Origin: UBA7862 sp050872785
GTDB taxonomy: Bacteria; Bacillota; Clostridia; Christensenellales; UBA1242
Assembly (NCBI GenBank): GCA_050872785.1
Contig: JBNMHO010000016.1
Location: 1 to 21,199 of the forward strand
DNA: 21,199 nucleotides
Direction: 5' to 3'
The stretch's first letter is position 1, and every line of letters begins with the position of its first letter. Below, piece by piece: positions 14,501 to 21,199 of the stretch. Below the pieces are notes generated by a model. The model ran no database searches and had not been told where the DNA came from. It saw only the letters and a program-made list of their open reading frames with translations. A program made the translations under genes and the position numbers.

Positions 14501-17500
14501 CATTTGTGCGACCGTTTGTGATTGTTGCAACACCCCAGCCAAAGTCGCTGTAAAGGGAAGTCATTTCAAACCCGCCACGAAGTGTAATGTCGCTGTCAAG
14601 TGTGCTAGATACGCTTGCTCCCGCCAAGTCTTTGCCTGCAAAGTGCAAAACATTTGACGAATTTGATTGTGGAATATACACTGTGTAAACTCTGTAGTTT
14701 CCCGCATAGTCTTTTTCTATAATTTCAAAGTGTCCATATGGTTCAAGGGATAGAGCGGAGAGTTGTTGAGTTAGTGTTGAATTTGAATAGTTGACTTTGT
14801 AATATGTTTCGTTTTCAATGTTAATAACATCATTATTCAAGCCTTCTTCACTGAACTTTGGATATTGAGCAAATCTCACATCGGAATATATGCTCATGTT
14901 TTTCATATCTGGAGTTATTGAGCCGTATCCGTTTTGATATTTGTTATATCTTCTAACATAGAAATAGTTTGCTGTATCATTTGCGTTGTATTGCAACATA
15001 AAGTTGCTTGAAACACCAAATGAGTAAGTAAGTGGGCTAGGCTTGCTTTCAAATTGCTCAAAGTTAAAGTTTTCTTCTTTAAAATCACTTCTGTTTGTGA
15101 AGTATCCGTCAAGGAAATTTTCACTTGCAATAAGATTATCTATGTTTGTGTTTGGCTTTGTTCTATCAATGGTCAAAGTGTAATAAGTTGAAGCAAAGTT
15201 GTAACCGTCAGAATCTACATAACTGTCTGCATTTTTATATGTGAACACAATTTCATAAGTCGCCTCGTCAGTCAGGTCAAAAGAAAGTTTGTAAGTAAAT
15301 CTGTAGTAGTTTTGTCCGTCATAAACATAAGGTTCGCTTGACCCGCCGTAGTAGGATATTTCAAAGCTTGTTATGAAAGACTTAATGTTGTTGTTGCCCA
15401 CAAAGTCATAGTTTTCGCTGCTTGCTATTTCGTTTTTGTTAAAGTTGGATAATTCAATGGTTTGACTGTCACGGCTTGAGCCTAAAACCTTTGTAACTTC
15501 AATTTTATCAATGCTTGCTGCATAAGGTGTCCTTGGGTCACTCCATGTGGCATAAATGATGTTCCCCTCAAGGTTTTGTGTGTTTATGCTATAGTCATTT
15601 CCCAATTCGCTTTGAAGTCTTGTATCAGAGGTGTTTCCAGTGTTGTCAGTTTCTGATGAATAGAAATCAACTTGTGGGGAAGAGGTGTTAATCTCGAAGG
15701 AATATTCAAGTGTATTTGGAGAGATGTTTCTTTCGCCCGTTGCCATGTCGTTGTAGCCAGTGTTGTCGGTGATTGTTATTTTATATTTTCCTTCCGACCT
15801 AAACACAAACATATCGTCCAGTTCACTGCAAGTGTAGAAGCCTGCGCTGTTTATTCCGTCAGCAACATAAGTTTTTCCTCTTGTCAAATCTTGAACAGAA
15901 ACATTGAGTTTTGCAAAGTTATATTTTGTTGCAAGATAGCCAGAATTTGTTTGGACAAAGTATTTGTGTGAAGGCACTGCAATAACAACTGGAAGTCTGT
16001 TTGTAAGAAGATAACTGTTAGTCGTTTTTAGGAAGTCTTTAAACAACCACCCGTCATTATCGCCAAGCACAATCATAATGTTGTCGCCAACTACTCTTGT
16101 GCTGTTTTCTTCTTCAATAATTCCATTTCTATCAACATAAACCGTATAACTTCTTTCAATTTCGTCATGTTCAAGAAGAGATAGCTTTTTATAAGTCCCC
16201 GTTTCGTCATCAAAGTAATATTTGCCACCATAATATTCGCCCTTCACGCTGTCATAATATGGGGCAGGGGTGCCGTTGGCGTCATTATAAGGTCCGCCAC
16301 GAAGAATACGAGTCAAGATATATTTTCCAGCAGCGGTTGTTGCTTTTTGAGAAACATATTCTGTGTTGATATTTGAAATTGTATAATTGCCAGAAGTCGA
16401 GGTTGGAATTGTAAGACTATCAGTTTTGCTTGGAGTGTTTGCATAAGGATAATCTGTGCTGGAGTAGTCTGGACTAGCAATATTGTAAACATATGGATAG
16501 AATTTGTATGTTAAAGATTGAACTGTGTAATATTTGCTTGTAGTTGCCTCTTGTGGAACAGAAAATTCAAAACTCAAAAGGTCAAGATTGGTTGCTGCAT
16601 TTCTTGCAAGGTTATGCTTGTCTGTTGACGAATTGCTTGATGCAACAAAATATCCTCTTATAGCGTCAAAATTAACATGCAATTCTCTTGCTCTTTCTTT
16701 GCCGTTTTCGTTCCTAACAACAAACAAATAATCTTTCTCGCCCGAATATTTTATGCCGTCAGTTTCCACTGCAATAACTGTCACCGAACTTGTCTTGTTT
16801 TCCTTTGTATTTGGATTGAAGGAATCGTCAAGTTGGTCGTTTACATAATAAGACAACAAATCATTTTTAAGGATAATGTAACTTTCTCTTGGACTTGTAA
16901 CTCCCGCTGGGGTAGTGTCTGTATTCAAACTTGGGGAAGAAACATAATAACCCGCAAGGCTTGATAAAACATCATTATAGAAACTGAATGAGAAGTTGCT
17001 TTGTCTGTCAATATATTCGCCAGTTTGAAGGTCATAGGAAGCAAAATATCTTGGGTCTGCAATTACAATGCTATCGTCAGAGTCATTTGCCGCCACCCCA
17101 ATGGCTTTGTGTGAGCCAAAATACAATCTATTATTTTCCGTTTGGAAGTTGTTTGGATTTGACGAAACATCAAATGTGCTTTGTGTTTCGTTTCCAAATT
17201 TACGTTGCAAAATTTCTGGGGAAGAATTATCTACAAGCACGCAAACAGAAAAACTGTTGCCACATTCGTCATAAACATAGAAGAAATATAACCCTTCATT
17301 CTTAAAATAACTATTTGCGTTAAGTTCTGTTTGACCAATGCTATTTTGATAATTTGTTTCAATGTTTTTGGCAAAGGAAGTGAGGTTGTAATTGTTTGTA
17401 ATGTATCTTTCGCCATTTGCTCCGTCAAGCATAACTGGAGTTGCCGAACTGTCTTTTACAAGGCTCATATACGCCACATAACACGCAGTTTGAGAACCGC

Positions 17501-19775
17501 TTGCCTTGTTCGCCCAAGAAAGGGTGAAAGGCTTGTTTGTAACATAAAGATTATATAGCAAAATTCCAGAATTTAGTGGAGTGGAAGCAATTTGTGTTCC
17601 TCTTTTGTAGGAAGATGTTTCACTGTCATACATTGCTTCAAAAACGCCTATATTTTCAAACCCGTCTTGGTCAATTTTGAAGTTGTAACTCCCCATAGCA
17701 ATGCCAGAACTTGTTTCAAGGGTAACATTGTATGCGCCAGAAGTTTGGAAAGTGAAGTTGTTTGCCGTATTTGTCACAAAGTAGTTGTATTTCACACCTT
17801 CAACAACATAACTATCATTTTCATTTAAGATAAGTGTATTTTTTGCCCCGTAGTTTTTGTAATCCGCCGCATATCTATATCGAACATAAATTGGAGAATA
17901 GAAAGCGTTTGGTTCGTCTTTTATAGAAACTCTAACTTTGTCTTTTGTATATTCTCCAAAGGTGTGAGCAGTTGTTGCAACATTTTCGTCATCATAACTT
18001 ATTGAGTGAATTCCAAGACCTCTTGTTGAGTTGTCAATTTGGAAAAGCACACATTGCGAGCCAGAAATTGTTTGTTCTGTATTAGTTTCGTCTGCATATG
18101 GCACAGCAACAGAGTAGTCAATCCACATAAGCCAAATGCCGTCACTTGTTATTGCAGAAAATCTGTTATATGTAGAGCCGTCATTGTTAATAAGTGCCTT
18201 AAGTTCTTCAACAGAGTGTTTTGTTTCACCCGTTCCTTGTATGCCCATAAAATATTCTGTAACATTGTTGAGCATTGCTTGGTCTTTTATAAGCAAGAAC
18301 TTTGCTTGTCCATTTGTCATTGCGCCAAAACTGTGAAATCTGAGTGGTGCGGTATTTGTTTTTGCAATGGCTAGTTGTCCGTCAACACTTGGAAGGGCAA
18401 ATCTGTTGCCAACCTTTGTAAGGTCAACTGCTTCTTCAGCTGCAGTTGTTGTGGAGTTGTATGACACGATTGTTGTAAAGATTTTTGATGTGTCAGTGCT
18501 TCTTTCAAGAGATTTTTCAATGCCGTCTTCGCTGTATCTTAGGTCATATCCAAACATAACAAGTTTTTGTGAAGAAAGAACGTCACGAATGTCTTGCGTT
18601 AGGGAAGAGTTGTCCAAAACTTGGAAGTTGCCGTCAGAATCTCTTGCCACAATTTGAAGATTGAAGTTATAAATTCCTTGCATGGTGGAAGTTCTAAGGT
18701 CGGTGGAATTTGGAATAATGAAGTTCTTTTCAAAGTCGTCAAAGTCAAGCACTGCTTTATATTTCATATCGCCTACACTATGGGTTTCAATAACATAGGT
18801 GGCGGAATTTCTATTGCAAGCAAGTGTAATTCTCCCAGTTGTGCCACTATCCACACCAGTTTCTTCAAAACTTACAAAGTTCATGTTATAGAAGTTGTTT
18901 CCAGCGGAATAGTCAAATGACAAGGCAAATTTTGAAGCGTCAAATTCAACTTTTGGTGGGGTAGGGTAGTTGTAGTTATAGATTGAATATCCAGTGTCAA
19001 CTTCATTTAGGATATATTGATTTGTATTTGAGATTGTAAGTGGTTTGTCGTTTTGAGTGTAGTCGGCAAAGTCCAAAACATAGAAAGAGAAGTTAAGTGT
19101 GTAAGCCGTTTGAGTTTGCTCATATTTGACCATGTATGTAATGCCAAATTCCCAAAGCCCTGTTCTGTAACTTGTGTCCTTAACCCCGCCAAGATAGTTG
19201 TCACCGTCTTGCGTGTGGTCGCCAGAACTTGTTTGACCAGCAAGTTGTGGACAATGCAATTCATTCGCCTTAAGGTCAAGGGCAAAGGTCATCATTTGAT
19301 TTGTTTCGCCCACAATGTTTGATTGAATTTGAATAGGGTCTGCTTCTTTTGCTGTCTTAACTCTTATTTGTGCTTGAAGCCCCACAACCGTTGGTGGAGC
19401 GGAAACATTTATAAGGTCAAGAGTGTTGAATGTTACATACAAAACAGTTTCGCCCATTTTGGAAGATAGGAATATGTATGGAATGGAACTTGCCACCATA
19501 TTTTCCGACCTGCCCGAAGTAGCAAACTCTGGCTTATAATCGACAATGGTGTATTCCGACCCAAGTTGAGTGCCAGTGAATATGGCAAAAGGCACATTGC
19601 TTTGAGTGACAAGTGGACTTTTTGATTCAAGGGTGTTTGACCTAGACTCCACAGTGGTGCATTTTGCATACACAGGGTTGCCGTCTGGTCTGAAGTTGCT
19701 CACCACAAAGCCAAAAATAGATGCCAGAGCAACAAGCATCAAAAAAAGTATAACTTTTGAACTATTTTTTTTCAT
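11505..19775 (-). CDS. giant Ig-like repeat surface protein, membrane-anchored
   Basis: A 2756-residue secreted protein. It begins with a Sec signal peptide (MKKNSSK, a hydrophobic stretch at about 8-26, likely cleavage after VYA near 36). It ends with one membrane helix (about 2725-2747) and a basic tail KLRTRMRVR. There is no LPXTG sortase motif, so it is anchored by the helix itself. Between these lie only beta-rich, Tyr/Asn/Ser/Thr-rich modules. The pattern YxVxxxDxxGN...VDxxxP recurs, for example YDECGNSF near 838, YVDRNG near 1215, TDNTGYND near 1338, TIDRTKPN near 1537, KDYAGNY near 1692 and DIAGNTH near 2425. This is typical of bacterial Ig-like domains. It is probably an adhesin or cell-surface fibre. 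GAGGTG precedes the ATG at 19775; the upstream GTG at 19784 falls inside that ribosome site. Confidence 0.85.
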   Translation of the reverse strand: MKKNSSKVILFLMLVALASIFGFVVSNFRPDGNPVYAKCTTVESRSNTLESKSPLVTQSNVPFAIFTGTQLGSEYTIVDYKPEFATSGRSENMVASSIPYIFLSSKMGETVLYVTFNTLDLINVSAPPTVVGLQAQIRVKTAKEADPIQIQSNIVGETNQMMTFALDLKANELHCPQLAGQTSSGDHTQDGDNYLGGVKDTSYRTGLWEFGITYMVKYEQTQTAYTLNFSFYVLDFADYTQNDKPLTISNTNQYILNEVDTGYSIYNYNYPTPPKVEFDASKFALSFDYSAGNNFYNMNFVSFEETGVDSGTTGRITLACNRNSATYVIETHSVGDMKYKAVLDFDDFEKNFIIPNSTDLRTSTMQGIYNFNLQIVARDSDGNFQVLDNSSLTQDIRDVLSSQKLVMFGYDLRYSEDGIEKSLERSTDTSKIFTTIVSYNSTTTAAEEAVDLTKVGNRFALPSVDGQLAIAKTNTAPLRFHSFGAMTNGQAKFLLIKDQAMLNNVTEYFMGIQGTGETKHSVEELKALINNDGSTYNRFSAITSDGIWLMWIDYSVAVPYADETNTEQTISGSQCVLFQIDNSTRGLGIHSISYDDENVATTAHTFGEYTKDKVRVSIKDEPNAFYSPIYVRYRYAADYKNYGAKNTLILNENDSYVVEGVKYNYFVTNTANNFTFQTSGAYNVTLETSSGIAMGSYNFKIDQDGFENIGVFEAMYDSETSSYKRGTQIASTPLNSGILLYNLYVTNKPFTLSWANKASGSQTACYVAYMSLVKDSSATPVMLDGANGERYITNNYNLTSFAKNIETNYQNSIGQTELNANSYFKNEGLYFFYVYDECGNSFSVCVLVDNSSPEILQRKFGNETQSTFDVSSNPNNFQTENNRLYFGSHKAIGVAANDSDDSIVIADPRYFASYDLQTGEYIDRQSNFSFSFYNDVLSSLAGYYVSSPSLNTDTTPAGVTSPRESYIILKNDLLSYYVNDQLDDSFNPNTKENKTSSVTVIAVETDGIKYSGEKDYLFVVRNENGKERARELHVNFDAIRGYFVASSNSSTDKHNLARNAATNLDLLSFEFSVPQEATTSKYYTVQSLTYKFYPYVYNIASPDYSSTDYPYANTPSKTDSLTIPTSTSGNYTISNINTEYVSQKATTAAGKYILTRILRGGPYNDANGTPAPYYDSVKGEYYGGKYYFDDETGTYKKLSLLEHDEIERSYTVYVDRNGIIEEENSTRVVGDNIMIVLGDNDGWLFKDFLKTTNSYLLTNRLPVVIAVPSHKYFVQTNSGYLATKYNFAKLNVSVQDLTRGKTYVADGINSAGFYTCSELDDMFVFRSEGKYKITITDNTGYNDMATGERNISPNTLEYSFEINTSSPQVDFYSSETDNTGNTSDTRLQSELGNDYSINTQNLEGNIIYATWSDPRTPYAASIDKIEVTKVLGSSRDSQTIELSNFNKNEIASSENYDFVGNNNIKSFITSFEISYYGGSSEPYVYDGQNYYRFTYKLSFDLTDEATYEIVFTYKNADSYVDSDGYNFASTYYTLTIDRTKPNTNIDNLIASENFLDGYFTNRSDFKEENFNFEQFESKPSPLTYSFGVSSNFMLQYNANDTANYFYVRRYNKYQNGYGSITPDMKNMSIYSDVRFAQYPKFSEEGLNNDVINIENETYYKVNYSNSTLTQQLSALSLEPYGHFEIIEKDYAGNYRVYTVYIPQSNSSNVLHFAGKDLAGASVSSTLDSDITLRGGFEMTSLYSDFGWGVATITNGRTNAEIGKISLTPFTKTLDNATIEALKQEFTAEVMTKFTITLSRHNSLYGAVVKSINIIPENTDIRLDAPEIGSTTNSQTGETYYSLTLPYYDLGSALYLDRFELQVYSQTSKAWEPTRYVYSEKITESQKTIQPLSKGIYKAIYHDNYNTGDYYYILYIGEYYIKSEEEMFKFSSKRVVKDEVYYTGDNVDVTYEANLYKVTVNGILYSGTNNEWASLNSTLASYGCKTFTLYAKQDSQISTSTPLGGEVSYEINYYDILEGTLVKTVNVVINNYLPEIMLKNASDGISDIASSLQDNSHQITNSAVKINWGEITEDNTSLDEVLTQGVTARLYFKDTDGKYKLYANLSQGQIVEDENYYRLDLINEVFGISRSVYFVIQHGELPLYSVEANGQVLSPSPAEKLNLTLSGAFYSAYYNADATVPTSIINILYRAMSENKSLLSLDNITSSNKTDFDIITRNMGFVNGEFSTGNISGTNVTRLNHYYSIYDTQITFNSNIQLKVIEFNFKNSVLQSVKKYDGSSEIPSTVYTDYWTTIYLVYFLGGPIRIELFATTKTPRTSNLLNNSITFGNTATSLDGQFATEAVLAGDDLLDENGNMFESLKVSWNSLGPDAAGFGSYWFRQGNVVLMSDKYGVENYEEYPTITYSNGTSICYILPTGEHTLTFRDIAGNTHQFQGISAVRSYKLLVLDKVDFILSYNGQMLNAIDYGVFNNEVSLVINDSFSKYYDINKIQISITRNGTSFTSTQVSALIADNTLTFTTPGRYTVTFDGTYNDKALMSNVYNFTLISSTASRMAFEYPEIVGYQIEQIMRDNEDITSSFMSDGRVKSLFISSDDSRSGNGSYTVTLRYGSAPHQTLTFSFLISDFIPTLTCNIGYGETTTGNIIITFNADYIYNQLGDCEIKIMVYNSDSNTFYQYNRTPIKIDKDNLGTARTLTLTASNSYFIQVETANGNILTSFRVNKKDPLNFFAIVAIIVAVIVVVVVTIIIIKLRTRMRVR

Positions 19776-19872
19776 AATTTTCACCTCGTTCGGAAAATTG
19801 AAATTGTTTTGACCTTTGCCAAAACTTAATTCGCCACCGTCATACGATTTGCCGCTGCCACAACAAGGAAAT

Positions 19873-19905
19873 AATATATTTTTGAATATGTATAAACTTC
19901 AAAAA
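19873..19905 (-). promoter_or_regulatory. promoter of the giant gene with overlapping inverted repeat
   Basis: On the minus strand, TTGAAG (19897-19902), 18 bp, TATATT (19873-19878). A perfect inverted repeat, TTTTTGAA (19879-19886) with TTCAAAAA (19898-19905), lies in the spacer and over the -35, so it could be an operator. The leader to the ATG would be about 90 bases and is less AT-rich than its surroundings. The stretch 19906-20039 is AT-rich and holds nothing that I can name. Confidence 0.4.
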
Positions 19906-20039
19906 ACAAGGACTTCTCATAAGGTTATTATTCCACAAAAAAATTATATTATTTCAACTATACTTCAATATAATTTATAATATATCATAATACGACATTT
20001 CTTCAAAACAAAAACACAAAGTTTCATAATCTTTTTTAT

Positions 20040-20062
20040 AAAAAAAGCCCCGAGATGGGGCT
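20040..20062 (-). terminator. terminator of the coupling-protein gene
   Basis: On the minus strand, AGCCCC (20057-20062), a 5-nt loop, GGGGCT (20046-20051), then a run of T. It starts 6 bases after the stop codon and separates this gene from the giant gene. Confidence 0.9.
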
Positions 20063-20067
20063 GAATT

Positions 20068-21199
20068 TTATGAGAATGGGTTGATTGGTCGGCTTGGCAT
20101 TTGTGGGCGGAGAATAATGTTATTCCTTTGCACAATGCTATATGCCACTCTTTCCTCGTCCAATGACCTAGATGGCACATATTCGCTTGACGCCAAAATG
20201 TGGTCATACATTGGGTTGGCGTAGGCTGGGGTGGAGTTAACTCTAATTGGAAATTCGTTAAGAATTTTAACAATCATGTCCCCAGTGCCGTCTTTCTTTG
20301 AAATGTGTGTAAGTTCGTCTGGATAGATAAGAGGTCTTGTCGTTGTGGAAATGCTTGTTGTGTAACTTGTTCCGTCCTTTTTGTCTTTGCTCTTATCGTC
20401 TTTAGATTTGCTTTCAGATGTTGAAGTGTTTTCAATGGTTACTTCGCCACAAAGTTTAGAAAATTCTTCGCAAGTTTTTGCATCGTCTGCACCAATGAAT
20501 ATCTTAATAGGGCAGTTGCCTTTGATAACTGCAGCCACATCATCGCCATATTTTGCGTTAAGTTGGCTGAAAGATTGAACAACAAGAGAGAAGTAAATGT
20601 GTCTGCTTCTGCCGACCGTAATAAGTGTATCAATCTTATCAATTTTTGGCAAGTTTGCAAACTCGTCAAGAAGGAAATATACATTTCGTGGTAAGGCTTG
20701 TCCAGGGCAGCCCGAGGCAATGTCAACAAGTTTTTCGTAAAGTTGGGAAATAAGAAGTGTTGCAAGCTTGTGCCTTGACTCTTTTTCGTCTGGAATGATA
20801 ATAAATAGGGCTGTTGGTCTTTCGGCAAATGTCGAAAAGTCCATTTCTGTGCCACTTGTTGCAAAGCAAAGCCCGTTGTCATTGAACAATGCCAGTGACG
20901 CCGCCACAATGCCCATATATGACTTTGTTGTGGTTGGTGCGTTGTTAATTGCACTTGAAACAAGTGCTGGCACTTTGCTTAGTGGTGGACGACCCAGGAA
21001 GTAACTTCTAAGTGGTCCATAAGGGTTGTCGTTTGATGCTGGGTCACGATAGTTTGCTATTTTGGCTAGGTTGTAGCAGTTAAATTTATCTCTGGTCATA
21101 TTAAGTCTTGGGTCATTTGAGTCTTCAAGCATGGCAAGCATTGTGCCACGAATAAACTCTTGTGCGCCACGCTCCCAAACTGGGTCTTGCGTGCTTTGA
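20068..21199 (-). CDS. VirD4/TraG-type coupling ATPase, C-terminal part
   Basis: The gene runs off the right edge: the frame stays open to 21198, with STQDPVWERGAQEFIRGTML before the first ATG at 21141. The visible 376 residues belong to type IV secretion coupling proteins (VirD4/TraG). Counting from that ATG, residues 154-161 (VYFLLDEF) are Walker B with the family sequence DEFANLPKI. Residues 176-193 (VGRSRHIYFSLVVQSFSQ) are the following conserved arginine and QS motif. A Ser/Lys/Asp-rich low-complexity insertion is at about 240-268. Walker A and the membrane helices lie outside the window. Such proteins pump DNA-protein complexes or effectors into a type IV secretion channel. No relaxase or other secretion gene is visible here, and a terminator separates it from the giant gene. 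Confidence 0.88.
   Translation of the reverse strand, partial: QSTQDPVWERGAQEFIRGTMLAMLEDSNDPRLNMTRDKFNCYNLAKIANYRDPASNDNPYGPLRSYFLGRPPLSKVPALVSSAINNAPTTTKSYMGIVAASLALFNDNGLCFATSGTEMDFSTFAERPTALFIIIPDEKESRHKLATLLISQLYEKLVDIASGCPGQALPRNVYFLLDEFANLPKIDKIDTLITVGRSRHIYFSLVVQSFSQLNAKYGDDVAAVIKGNCPIKIFIGADDAKTCEEFSKLCGEVTIENTSTSESKSKDDKSKDKKDGTSYTTSISTTTRPLIYPDELTHISKKDGTGDMIVKILNEFPIRVNSTPAYANPMYDHILASSEYVPSRSLDEERVAYSIVQRNNIILRPQMPSRPINPFS

Noticed and set aside
11505..19775. Sortase-anchored LPXTG adhesin
   Set aside because: There is no LPXTG-like motif before the C-terminal helix; the residues before it read SFRVNKKDPLNFF.

Overview
The window looks like the chromosome of an uncultured, low-GC Gram-positive bacterium, probably a member of the Clostridia (Bacillota). 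This rests on the AT-rich base composition, strong AGGAGG-type ribosome binding sites, sigma-A-type TTGACA/TATAAT promoters, many hairpin-plus-T-tract terminators, TTG/ATG starts and ABC/TetR families typical of Firmicutes. The taxonomic call is inference. No rRNA operon, intact tRNA, CRISPR array or transposase is visible.

Layout. (1) Positions 1-873 hold no convincing gene. There are several terminator hairpins, a 3' half of a tRNA-Ile(GAT) gene starting at its anticodon loop (251-295), and a degenerate second copy (456-536). Between them is a GC-richer, hairpin-dense stretch. This looks like the attachment-site scar of integrative elements. (2) Positions 874-4801 look accessory: an AAA/DUF4143 ATPase; a TetR regulator with a DUF998 membrane protein, divergent from a SAM methyltransferase across a shared promoter/operator; and a two-gene unit of a TfoX-N-like protein and a 67-residue protein. 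(3) Positions 4890-9239 are an exporter module: a TetR regulator divergent from an operon of two paralogous ABC ATPases and one permease with a large extracytoplasmic domain. (4) Positions 9261-11287 hold a small four-helix membrane protein and a 391-residue protein. I read the latter as a paralogue of transcription termination factor Rho that has lost its ATPase motifs. (5) Positions 11388-11477 hold five tandem 11-bp repeats and a perfect bidirectional terminator. (6) On the minus strand, 11505-19775 encodes one giant secreted, membrane-anchored protein of 2756 residues built from Ig-like modules. (7) On the minus strand from 20068 past the right edge is a VirD4/TraG-type coupling protein.

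How the parts work together. Two TetR circuits are readable. In one, an 18-bp palindrome fills the spacer of a consensus promoter for the methyltransferase and covers the transcription start of the tetR-DUF998 operon. In the other, a TetR gene faces an ABC export operon. The most unusual part is the right half: the catalytically degenerate Rho-like protein, the repeat array in its 3' UTR, and a giant surface protein beside a conjugation-type coupling ATPase. Any functional link between these last genes is inferred from proximity only.
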